From: Planctomycetota bacterium
GTDB lineage: Bacteria > Planctomycetota > Phycisphaerae > Sedimentisphaerales > Anaerobacaceae
Assembly: GCA_017885385.1 (NCBI GenBank)
Contig: JAFNGF010000401.1
Location: 14,967 to 23,838, forward strand
Reading direction: 5' to 3'
DNA: 8,872 nucleotides
The position numbers and the translations under genes were made by a program. Below, in pieces: positions 1-5,631 of this stretch. How positions within the stretch are numbered: position 1 is the first letter of the stretch; each line of letters starts with the position of its first letter. The notes under the pieces were generated by a model. The model was not told where the DNA came from. It saw nothing but the letters and a program-made list of their open reading frames with translations, and made no database searches.

Positions 1-409
1 GCAGGCCAAAGTTTTCTTTAGCTGTTAGAACTACCCACGCCCGCCAGTCTTTTTTGCTTATGTGCCGAGGCTCAATCGGCTCTACATTCTTCAGCCGGGC
101 CAAAAATCCAAATCTACAGTCCGCTTTGCTTTGCCAATACTGCTCGTCGGCCTGGATATACTGGTTGTACCGGCGTTTTATGTCGCCTATTTGCTGCGGA
201 GTCAAATTCTCAAAGCACTTAACCGCCGCGACAGTTGCTGCTGCACATACCGGTCCGGAGCTGACCTTCAGGAACAATTTATCGCCGGCCTGGATCTGCC
301 CGAAGAAGTGGTGCCTGGTCCTGGTAAGCCGCGACTCGATCGTTTTTCGCCCCGCCAATATTGCATCCAGATAAGGCTTTTTCAGGATTACCAGGTGGTA
401 GTTTGCCAC
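1..409 (-). CDS. ASCH-domain protein (PUA-like fold), C-terminus cut by window edge
   Basis: Translating the minus strand from a GTG at 409-407 gives an open frame of 136 codons that continues past the left edge. It begins V-A-N-Y-H-L-V-I-L-K-K-P-Y and carries the pattern typical of ASCH domains: a first strand, then 'YLDAILAGRKTIESRL' (residues about 13-28, with conserved G, K and E-x-R), followed by 'AGDKLFLK' and a strand 'VCAAATV'. ASCH proteins are PUA-like and thought to bind RNA or modified nucleosides; E. coli YqfB, a small member, hydrolyses N4-acetylcytidine. Whether this protein is an enzyme cannot be told. An in-frame TAA two codons upstream (415-413) rules out a longer N-terminus. 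A GGGAG about 12 nt upstream, inside the end of the methyltransferase gene, may serve as ribosome binding site. It starts 9 nt after that gene stops, so the two are probably co-transcribed. The gene lacks an ATG start and is easy to overlook. Confidence 0.8.
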   Translation of the reverse strand, partial: MANYHLVILKKPYLDAILAGRKTIESRLTRTRHHFFGQIQAGDKLFLKVSSGPVCAAATVAAVKCFENLTPQQIGDIKRRYNQYIQADEQYWQSKADCRFGFLARLKNVEPIEPRHISKKDWRAWVVLTAKENFGL

Positions 410-418
410 GATTTTATG

Positions 419-1291
419 TCACTCCCAACCCAACATCGCAGCGACCGCCCGAATGTGCTCGGGCGTTGTTCCACAGCAGCCGCCTACAAGGCGCGCACCG
501 GCATGCAGGCATTCGGCAATTCCGCCGGCAAAAGGCTCAGGCGTCATTTCGAATACTGTCTTTTCGCCCACCAGTTTTGGCTTACCGGCGTTGGGCTGTG
601 CCAAAATCGGGAGGGTTGTGGCCGACCGAAATAGGGATACCACCGCTGCCATTTGAGCCGGGTCAAGTTCACCGCAGTTGGCGCCGATAACATCTGCCCC
701 TGCGTCGGTAAGGCTTTGGGCGCACTGCTGGGCGGAGTTGCCCATTATTGTTCGTGCCCCTTTTGTCTCTGTAGCGAAAGCTATCGAGACAATGACAGGC
801 AGCGAGAAATTACCCTTGCACGCCTGCAGGGCGCACAGGGCTTCGCGAAGGTCAAACATCGTCTCGATGATGAAGCCATCCACGCCGGCTTCTGCCAGGA
901 TTTCAGCTTGTTCTTTGAACGCGTCATAGAACTGCGACTCTCTGTAAGTCCCGTAAGGCTCGAGCAGTTGGCCGGTCGAACTGATGTCGCCGAGGACGTA
1001 CTGATGCTTGTTAGCCGCCTGCCGGGCCAATTCGACTCCCGCCCGGTTTACCTCTCGCGTGCAGACGCCGACATTGTGCGTCTCGATGTAGATGCGGTTC
1101 ATGGTCAGCGTGTTTGTGGTTAGCGCGTCACACCCACACTTGGCGTATTTCTGATGGATTTCGAGTACCGCCTCGGGGGCATCGAGATTGTTCCTGCCGC
1201 GGGACATTAAGCCGCGTTTATCCAATTGTGTTCCCATAGCCCCATCGAGCAGGATTGTCTTTTGCTTATGCAGGAGTGTTAAGAAGTCCAT
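419..1291 (-). CDS. Homocysteine S-methyltransferase domain protein (MetH-N/BHMT-like)
   Basis: This 290-residue protein fits the S-methyl_trans family (the Hcy module of MetH, also BHMT and MmuM), a TIM barrel that transfers a methyl group to the zinc-bound thiol of homocysteine to give methionine. Visible family motifs are 'LLDGAMGTQL' near the N-terminus, 'TNTLTMNR', 'IGANCGELDP' and 'GARLVGGCCGTTPEHIRA' at the C-terminus. Cys206, Cys272 and Cys273 are the expected zinc ligands. The length equals a single barrel; the folate, cobalamin and activation domains of full MetH are absent, so the methyl donor is unknown. Candidates are betaine, S-methylmethionine, or a corrinoid or folate partner encoded elsewhere. 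ATG 1291 has AAGG six nt upstream and matches the usual family start. A TTG at 1318, 3 nt after the HAD stop, would add nine residues. The gene lies between the HAD hydrolase and the ASCH gene in a compact minus-strand operon. Confidence 0.9.
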   Translation of the reverse strand: MDFLTLLHKQKTILLDGAMGTQLDKRGLMSRGRNNLDAPEAVLEIHQKYAKCGCDALTTNTLTMNRIYIETHNVGVCTREVNRAGVELARQAANKHQYVLGDISSTGQLLEPYGTYRESQFYDAFKEQAEILAEAGVDGFIIETMFDLREALCALQACKGNFSLPVIVSIAFATETKGARTIMGNSAQQCAQSLTDAGADVIGANCGELDPAQMAAVVSLFRSATTLPILAQPNAGKPKLVGEKTVFEMTPEPFAGGIAECLHAGARLVGGCCGTTPEHIRAVAAMLGWE

Positions 1292-1321
1292 CGGCAGCCT
1301 TAATTGTGGTTTGCCCAAGAG

Positions 1322-1960
1322 TCATTTGACTCCGAGTGAAGTCAGATCATTTTTAGCCTGTTCGAGATTCTCAAAGAGAATTCCTTTGAGCCCCGCTTGT
1401 TGTGCCCCTTTTATGAACAGCGGCTTATCGTCTATGAGCACTGCCTGTTCCGGCCGCGAGCGGAGTTTTTCGACCGTCACTTCGTAGATTTTCCTTTCCG
1501 GCTTTTGTGCACCTGCTGCACAGGAAAAGACAAGCACGTCGAACATATCGTACCGCAACTGATGAAAGAACTCCATTGCGGGCACTTCGGTATTGGATAA
1601 AAGCGCCGTTTTGTAACCCTTGTTGTGTAGTGCCGATGCCAGGGCAAAAACCTCTGCCCGCGGCGAATAGGCGGAGCGAAAGGCCTCGCCCCACAGGGAG
1701 TTCTGCCTGCCTGCTCCGCCAGTGGCGGATGTGGCGGGTTTAGGCTCCGGCCTATTCAGCTCTTTAGAGATTCTTTGCCAGAACGTTCGTTCCTCGATCA
1801 GGCCTTTCTGGAAGTCTTCCAGGAATTTGTCGTGCACTTGGGTATAGACCTCGACCGGCACGTTGAAAGCATTAGCGCAGTACCGCATCAGCCCCGGCCT
1901 TGGGTCGTCTATAAGAACGCCGCCCCAATCGAATATAACAGCTTGTATCTTTGCCGCCAT
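1322..1960 (-). CDS. HAD-superfamily hydrolase (subfamily IA, YihX-like)
   Basis: The 212-residue protein shows the four HAD motifs in order: motif I 'FDWGGVL' with nucleophile Asp11, motif II 'LSNT' (Ser122), motif III Lys153 in 'QKPERKIYE', and motif IV 'LIDDK' (Asp177-Asp178). A helical cap lies between motifs I and II (about residues 20-110), as in subfamily IA. The residue two after the nucleophile is Gly13, not the usual Asp; some phosphatases such as YihX ('FDLGNV') also have Gly here. The likely activity is hydrolysis of a small phosphate ester; the substrate is not predictable. Residues about 74-88 (P-K-P-A-T-S-A-T-G-G-A-G-R-Q-N) form a low-complexity stretch in the cap, encoded by a palindromic DNA element that looks inserted. 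ATG 1960 gives a natural start one short stretch before motif I; no strong Shine-Dalgarno is visible. It is the first gene of the minus-strand group and is divergent from rmuC. Confidence 0.88.
   Translation of the reverse strand: MAAKIQAVIFDWGGVLIDDPRPGLMRYCANAFNVPVEVYTQVHDKFLEDFQKGLIEERTFWQRISKELNRPEPKPATSATGGAGRQNSLWGEAFRSAYSPRAEVFALASALHNKGYKTALLSNTEVPAMEFFHQLRYDMFDVLVFSCAAGAQKPERKIYEVTVEKLRSRPEQAVLIDDKPLFIKGAQQAGLKGILFENLEQAKNDLTSLGVK
1704..1738. repeat. Palindromic repeat-like element inside the HAD gene
   Basis: Positions 1715-1729 are a perfect palindrome, TCCGCCA-g-TGGCGGA, followed by a further GGCGG (1733-1737) and preceded by TGCC-TGCC-TGC (1704-1714). In the HAD frame the block reads A-T-S-A-T-G-G-A-G-R-Q. 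It sits between 'KELNRPEP' and 'SLWGEAF', where it appears to lengthen a surface loop of the cap. The composition and symmetry are those of small interspersed palindromes that spread through bacterial genomes. Only one copy is in this window, so its repetitive nature is inferred. Confidence 0.5.
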
Positions 1961-2061
1961 CGGTGACTCTTAGAATCTGATTGCGATCTTTTGCAGGACG
2001 ATACAAATCTTCAACTTGCATAGCAACAGTTTTTTGTCCGTTTCTGCCTTCGCATTGGTCT

Positions 2062-2090
2062 TTGACGAATCACGCGGCAGCTCATATAAT
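2062..2090 (+). promoter_or_regulatory. Sigma-70 type promoter for rmuC
   Basis: TTGACG at 2062-2067 (-35) and TATAAT at 2085-2090 (-10) are separated by exactly 17 nt. This matches the housekeeping consensus at 11 of 12 positions. Transcription would start near 2097 and leave a leader of about 32 nt before the rmuC ATG at 2129. It lies in the 168-nt region between the divergent HAD and rmuC genes. No equally good promoter is seen for the minus-strand genes. Confidence 0.75.
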
Positions 2091-2128
2091 TTGACGAGGT
2101 ACAAAGTAGCAATTGCGGGGACCAGATT

Positions 2129-3493
2129 ATGGAATATGTTTTGTTCTTCCTTATTGGTGCGATATGTGCGGGATCGGCCGTTTTTTTTCTCACTCGGCAG
2201 AAGACCAAGTATCTTGAAAAACAACTCGAACAAAAGGAGGGTCAAGTCTCTCAGCTCCGTGACGAGTGTACCTCGTTCAAAATAGAGCTTGCTGGGATAC
2301 GCACAAAACTTGATGAGCAACAAAAGGCAGCAGAGGAAAAACTTGCCTTGTTAGAGGAGGCAAAAGTGAGACTATCTGATGCTTTCAAAGCTCTGTCTGC
2401 GGATGCCTTGAAAAGCAATAGCGCACAATTTCTGGACCTGGCTAAGACCGATCTCGAGAAGTATCAGGACGGCGCGAAGTCGGACCTCGAAAAACGGCAG
2501 AAGGCTGTTGACGAACTTGTTAGGCCTCTCAAGGAGTCCCTGAAAAGTGTGGATGATATGCTGAAGGATGTACAGGCCAAACGTTCTGCTGAGTTTGCGA
2601 CCTTAGGACAACAGATAAAGTCCCTCTTTGAATCTGAGGAAAAACTCAAAAGGGAAACTGAGAATTTGGTGACCGCATTGCGCAGACCCGAGGTTCGGGG
2701 GCACTGGGGAGAAGTCCAGCTAAAACGTGTGGTGGAAATTGCAGGAATGCTTGCGCATTGTGACTTTGTAGAGCAAACCACTGCGTTCGCGGAGAGCGGC
2801 CGTACGCGGCCTGATATGATAATCAGGCTCCCTAATCAGAGAAACGTCGTGGTTGACTCCAAAGCTCCTTTGCAGGGATACCTTGATGCAGTTTCGGCTC
2901 AAGACGAGCCCACGAGGGTCCGCAAACTCAGGGAGCACGCGGATCAGGTACGCACGCACATTTCTAATCTAAGTGCTAAGAACTATTGGGAACAGTTCCA
3001 GCCTGCCCCTGAATTTGTTGTTTTGTTTCTACCCGGTGAAATGTTCTTCAGTGCTGCCCTGCAACAGGATCCTAGCCTCATCGAGTTTGGGATCGAGCGA
3101 AGAGTTATCCTGGCAACTCCGACGACTCTGATAGCCTTGTTGAAGGCGGTCGCCTACGGTTGGAGACAGGAGCAGATTGCGCAAAATGCGCAGAAAATTA
3201 GCGATTTGGGGAAAACACTCTATGAGAGGATTTGCACATTAGCGGAACATTTCAAGGATATTCAAAGAAATCTTGACCGCGCCGTTGAAGCGTATAACAA
3301 AGCCGTAGGTTCCCTCGAAGGAAGGGTTCTGGTCACAGCTAGAAAGTTCAAGGAACTTGGAGCCGTGACAGGCGCCGACATTGAGGTGCTGGAACCTATC
3401 GACAAGACAACCAGGTCAATACAAGAAGCCGATCTTGCACCGGGTGAAAGCGATGATAATCAGGAAGAAAACCCTGGGCAAACCCAGGGCTAA
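2129..3493 (+). CDS. rmuC: DNA recombination protein RmuC
   Basis: The 454-residue protein has the standard RmuC layout. A single N-terminal membrane helix spans about residues 3-21, a long charged coiled coil about 25-180, and then the conserved RmuC domain contains 'RGHWGEVQLKRVVE' (from Arg190) and 'VVVDSKAPL' (Asp243-Ser-Lys245). RmuC limits DNA inversions and rearrangements in E. coli and carries a nuclease-like fold; its biochemical activity is not well settled. It should be tethered to the inner membrane with the domain in the cytoplasm. ATG 2129 has GGGG eight nt upstream and a strong promoter ahead. The acidic tail 'GESDDNQEE' ends in N-P-G-Q-T-Q-G, which is encoded by a hairpin sequence resembling the one ending the downstream transposase gene. 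The last residues may therefore derive from a mobile-element border, not from the ancestral RmuC. RmuC and RecJ being in one window is probably coincidental. Confidence 0.95.
   Translation: MEYVLFFLIGAICAGSAVFFLTRQKTKYLEKQLEQKEGQVSQLRDECTSFKIELAGIRTKLDEQQKAAEEKLALLEEAKVRLSDAFKALSADALKSNSAQFLDLAKTDLEKYQDGAKSDLEKRQKAVDELVRPLKESLKSVDDMLKDVQAKRSAEFATLGQQIKSLFESEEKLKRETENLVTALRRPEVRGHWGEVQLKRVVEIAGMLAHCDFVEQTTAFAESGRTRPDMIIRLPNQRNVVVDSKAPLQGYLDAVSAQDEPTRVRKLREHADQVRTHISNLSAKNYWEQFQPAPEFVVLFLPGEMFFSAALQQDPSLIEFGIERRVILATPTTLIALLKAVAYGWRQEQIAQNAQKISDLGKTLYERICTLAEHFKDIQRNLDRAVEAYNKAVGSLEGRVLVTARKFKELGAVTGADIEVLEPIDKTTRSIQEADLAPGESDDNQEENPGQTQG
3470..3490. repeat. Hairpin direct repeat, left copy flanking the transposase gene
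   Basis: The stem-loop CCCTGGG-CAAA-CCCAGGG (3472-3489) spans the last codons of rmuC. The 21-nt block matches 3948-3968 at 16 of 21 positions, in the same orientation. No T-run follows, so it is not a good intrinsic terminator; a REP-like element border fits better. Confidence 0.65.
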
Positions 3494-3506
3494 ATAGGGG
3501 CATATT

Positions 3507-3977
3507 GTGGCAAAAACATTGGGATATATGATTACCTGGACAACTTACGGCGCCTGGCTGCAGGGGGATGAACGAGGCTATGTGAAAAATGGAAGAATTT
3601 TGCCAGGCGACGAAACGCTCAAGCAGACCAACGAGCAACTGCAGGTGCAGGATAAAGTCGTACTATCGAAGATTCAACAACAGGTAGTGCGAGAGGCCAT
3701 CATCAAAGAAGCACAATCGCAAAATCAGCGCGCACTTGCGATGTCTGTAAATGCAACGCACGTCCATATTGTTGCCGAATATAATTCGCAGCCGATAAAC
3801 AATATTGTCGCTTACTACAAAAAGGCTGCCCGACTCGCGATTAAAGATACAGGGCACGAAGGCAAAACCTGGACAAAGGGCTATGATAAAAGATTCTGCT
3901 TTGACCAGGAAACGTTGCAGCGCAGGGTCAAATACGTTCGAAATCAAAACCCCGGTGAAACCGGGGGCAAAAAATGA
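3507..3977 (+). CDS. REP-associated tyrosine transposase-like protein (IS200/Y1_Tnp family, HUH)
   Basis: The 156-residue protein resembles the RAYT branch of the IS200/IS605 Y1 transposases. The start 'YMITWTTYGAWLQGDERGYV' corresponds to the family's first strand with the common 'WTTYGxWLxGDERG' signature. 'NATHVHIV' holds the metal-binding HUH pair His85/His87. 'AYYKKAARLAI' supplies candidate catalytic tyrosines Tyr103/Tyr104, and 'WTKGYDKRF...RRVKYVRNQNPGE' matches the usual C-terminal helix. Such enzymes cleave single-stranded DNA at hairpins and are linked to spreading REP palindromes. The key residues look intact. The start is GTG 3507: an in-frame TAG at 3495-3497 excludes earlier starts, and AGGGG ends six nt before it. 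It lies 13 nt after rmuC, so it may be read from the rmuC promoter. Related 21-nt hairpin sequences lie just before the gene and inside its last codons, and a terminator follows. Confidence 0.85.
   Translation: MAKTLGYMITWTTYGAWLQGDERGYVKNGRILPGDETLKQTNEQLQVQDKVVLSKIQQQVVREAIIKEAQSQNQRALAMSVNATHVHIVAEYNSQPINNIVAYYKKAARLAIKDTGHEGKTWTKGYDKRFCFDQETLQRRVKYVRNQNPGETGGKK
3948..3968. repeat. Hairpin direct repeat, right copy at the end of the transposase gene
   Basis: The stem-loop CCCCGG-TGAAA-CCGGGG (3950-3966) overlaps the codons for N-P-G-E-T-G-G at the transposase C-terminus. It is the partner of 3470-3490 (16 of 21 positions alike). The stem is kept although several bases differ, partly by shifting the pairing register by one. 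It may be the right border or recognition hairpin of the element. Confidence 0.65.
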
Positions 3978-3989
3978 AAAAATATTTAG

Positions 3990-4013
3990 CCCCACGTTTT
4001 ACGTGGGGTTTTT
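3990..4013 (+). terminator. Rho-independent terminator after the transposase gene
   Basis: An eight-base-pair stem, CCCCACGT (3990-3997) with ACGTGGGG (4001-4008), closes on a TTT loop and is followed by TTTTT and further T-rich sequence. It lies 12 nt after the transposase stop and should end the rmuC-transposase transcript, separating it from the thioredoxin promoter. Confidence 0.88.
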
Positions 4014-4019
4014 CTTCTT

Positions 4020-4034
4020 CGCGGCTTTGCCGCG
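4020..4034. repeat. Short GC-rich hairpin after the terminator
   Basis: CGCGGC (4020-4025) pairs with GCCGCG (4029-4034) over a TTT loop. No T-tract follows (GTTTCA), so it is not a second clear terminator. It may be a REP-like remnant or a terminator back-up. Confidence 0.45.
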
Positions 4035-4069
4035 GTTTCACGCCCAAATCGAAAAACGAGCAAACCTAA

Positions 4070-4098
4070 TTGACACAGACCATCCTGCACCTTAGTAT
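4070..4098 (+). promoter_or_regulatory. Sigma-70 type promoter for the thioredoxin operon
   Basis: A perfect -35 TTGACA (4070-4075) is followed, after 17 nt, by TAGTAT (4093-4098) as -10, matching four of six consensus positions. Start of transcription near 4105 would give a leader of about 40 nt. It sits directly after the terminator of the upstream unit. Confidence 0.7.
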
Positions 4099-4132
4099 CT
4101 GGCTTTGACCTTACGTCTTGGTTTTTTGCAAC

Positions 4133-4138
4133 AAGGAG
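4133..4138 (+). promoter_or_regulatory. Ribosome binding site that favours the second ATG of thioredoxin 1
   Basis: AAGGAG ends one nt before the first ATG (4140) but seven nt before the second ATG (4146). The second spacing is near ideal, so translation most likely begins at 4146. Confidence 0.75.
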
Positions 4139-4145
4139 CATGAAA

Positions 4146-4505
4146 ATGGCAGATGGTAAGCCGATTAATGTCAACGATGCAACTTTTGAGAGCGAAGTAT
4201 TGCAATCCGACACGCCGGTCCTGGTCGATTTCTGGGCCCAGTGGTGTGGGCCCTGCCGAATGGCTGGGCCGGTGATCGAAAAAATAGCCAGAGACTACGC
4301 CGGAAAGCTAAAGGTATGCAAGCTGAACGTTGACGACGCACGTCAGACAGCTACCGAACGCGGCATTATGAGCGTACCTACATTACATCTGTACAAGGCC
4401 GGCAGACTTGTAGGCCAAATCACGGGCGTTACGCCGAATTTCGAGTCTGATATCAAGAAAAAAGTAGAGCCGCATTTACAGCAAGCTGGAATAGGTTCGG
4501 AATGA
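4146..4505 (+). CDS. trxA: Thioredoxin 1
   Basis: This is a complete single-domain thioredoxin of 119 residues from ATG 4146 (121 from ATG 4140, which lies too close to the Shine-Dalgarno). The redox site is W33-C34-G-P-C37 and the cis-proline is Pro78 in 'SVPT'. It reduces protein disulfides in the cytoplasm and is itself re-reduced by the reductase encoded by the next gene, which it overlaps by ATGA. Two features differ from the commonest form: 'AQW' instead of 'APW' before the active site, and 'RMAGP' instead of 'RMIAP' after it. A third cysteine, Cys58, lies in 'KVCKLNVDDAR', a segment shared with thioredoxin 2 in this window. The extra cysteine might take part in regulation or dimer formation, but that is inference. 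The pair is a standard thioredoxin/reductase operon with its own promoter. Confidence 0.95.
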   Translation: MADGKPINVNDATFESEVLQSDTPVLVDFWAQWCGPCRMAGPVIEKIARDYAGKLKVCKLNVDDARQTATERGIMSVPTLHLYKAGRLVGQITGVTPNFESDIKKKVEPHLQQAGIGSE

Positions 4506-5494
4506 CCGACAGCGTATATGATGTTATTATCGTAGGGGCGGGGCCGGCCGGCCTGGCGGCAGCTCTTTATAGCTCACGCGATAGATTCAAAACGCTGGTC
4601 CTTGAGAAATTTACGCCCGGCGGACAGATCGCTACGACAAACAGAATCGAGAACTATCCCGGCATTATTCAAATTGATGGTCCGGGCCTAATTGAACAGA
4701 TGCGCAAGCAGGTTCAAAGCTTCGGGGCAGAGATAAAGAGCGGTTGCGAGGCGTCCAAGCTGGAGAAACTGCCGGACCGCAACATCGCTGTTTACTGTGA
4801 TGAAGATAAATTTGCCGCCAAGACCGTAATTCTCGCCCCGGGCAGCAGCTATCGCAAGCTCGGAATCCCCGGCGAAGAAGATTTGCGCGGCGCGGGCGTC
4901 AGCTACTGCGGAACGTGCGATGCCCCCTTTTTCACGGGTAAGCATGTCGTCACGGTGGGCGGCGGCAACACCGCCCTTCAAGAGACGCTACATCTGACAA
5001 AGTACGCCCGTAAGGTCACACTTATCCATCGTAGAGACCAGTTCAGAGCTACCAAGGTCTTGGTTGAAGAGCTTAAGCGAAAGGCCGGTGAGCCTAATTC
5101 CAGTTTGATTATCAAGTATAGTACGGTGGCAACCGCCATAAAGGGCCGGGGCGAAGTCCAGTCGGTCGGATTGAAGGATGTCAAGACAGGCCGGGAGCAA
5201 GACTACCCCTGCGACGGTTTATTTGTATTTGCCGGCATGGAGCCGAACACCAGCTTTCTTAAGGGTTTTGTGGAGCTTACCGAAAAGGGCTTTGTCAAGT
5301 GCGACTGTGCATATCTTCGAACAACCGTGCCCGGCGTGTTCGTGGCAGGCGATTGCAGAATAGGGGCGGCCATGCAGCTGGCGACCGCTGTCGGAGATGG
5401 TGTCGTTGCCGCCATGATGCTGAAAGAATACTTGCGAGAGCCGAGCTGGTGGAACGAGCCCGTCAGTGATATGCTCGCCCCGGGTCAATGGTAA
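4502..5494 (+). CDS. trxB: Thioredoxin-disulfide reductase
   Basis: The 330-residue low-molecular-weight flavoprotein passes electrons from NADPH through FAD to thioredoxin. The FAD-binding 'VGAGPAGLAAA' (Gly12, Gly14, Gly17) stands at the N-terminus. The redox pair is Cys136-Gly-Thr-Cys139 in 'YCGTCDAPFF', where E. coli has CATC. The NADPH domain has 'VGGGNTA' (Gly153-Gly155) and 'HRRDQFRA' (Arg177, Arg178, Arg182), the arginines expected to bind the 2'-phosphate of NADPH. 'GVFVAGDCR' (Asp284) is the second FAD site; 'MQLATAVGDG' follows, with Met where E. coli has Arg in 'RQ'. The tail after about residue 312 (W-W-N-E-P...) is slightly extended compared with E. coli. The start ATG overlaps the thioredoxin 1 stop (ATGA), which implies translational coupling and matched expression. 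Function is clear from motif order, length and neighbours. Confidence 0.95.
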   Translation: MTDSVYDVIIVGAGPAGLAAALYSSRDRFKTLVLEKFTPGGQIATTNRIENYPGIIQIDGPGLIEQMRKQVQSFGAEIKSGCEASKLEKLPDRNIAVYCDEDKFAAKTVILAPGSSYRKLGIPGEEDLRGAGVSYCGTCDAPFFTGKHVVTVGGGNTALQETLHLTKYARKVTLIHRRDQFRATKVLVEELKRKAGEPNSSLIIKYSTVATAIKGRGEVQSVGLKDVKTGREQDYPCDGLFVFAGMEPNTSFLKGFVELTEKGFVKCDCAYLRTTVPGVFVAGDCRIGAAMQLATAVGDGVVAAMMLKEYLREPSWWNEPVSDMLAPGQW

Positions 5495-5554
5495 ACGGAG
5501 CAAAAGCGTGCAAAATGCCTGCAAGAGAAGCTGGATTTAGGCTGCTGATCGAGC

Positions 5555-5560
5555 TATTAT
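5555..5560 (+). promoter_or_regulatory. Possible -10 element upstream of thioredoxin 2
   Basis: TATTAT at 5555-5560 resembles a -10 box, but the -35 position 17 nt upstream reads TGGATT, a poor match. It could give thioredoxin 2 and the genes after it a second start within the 137-nt gap after trxB; read-through from the upstream promoter is equally possible. Confidence 0.3.
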
Positions 5561-5589
5561 AAGGGGCAAAAAAGTCCAGCCGCAATTTG

Positions 5590-5615
5590 GGCCGCGGCCT
5601 GCTGCTCGAGCTCGA
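5590..5615. repeat. Two adjacent 10-bp perfect palindromes in the trxB-thioredoxin 2 gap
   Basis: GGCCGCGGCC (5590-5599) and TCGAGCTCGA (5606-5615) are each perfectly self-complementary, six bases apart, ending just before the AAAGGA ribosome binding site (5619-5624). They could be protein-binding sites or parts of a leader structure. Without a known regulator this is only a description. Confidence 0.4.
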
Positions 5616-5631
5616 CTGAAAGGATAAAATA

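Noticed and set aside
62..634. Plus-strand open frame of 190 codons over the left end
   Set aside because: It lies opposite the ASCH and homocysteine methyltransferase genes, which show clear family motifs on the minus strand; its own translation has no recognisable domain.
2016..2026. TTGC-ATA-GCAA inverted repeat in the divergent intergenic region
   Set aside because: Four-base arms are too short to support an operator claim.
1970..2323. Minus-strand frame of 117 codons across the HAD-rmuC gap
   Set aside because: It covers the rmuC promoter and the N-terminus of rmuC on the opposite strand, has no ribosome binding site that I see, and resembles no family.
3472..3489. Hairpin at the end of rmuC as an intrinsic terminator
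   Set aside because: No T-tract follows (CTAAATAGGGG), and the transposase start lies directly after it.
4234..4253. Strong hairpin GGGCCCA/TGGGCCC in thioredoxin 1
   Set aside because: It spans the codons for the W-A-Q-W-C-G-P active site, which fix most of the bases; coding need explains it and no T-run follows.
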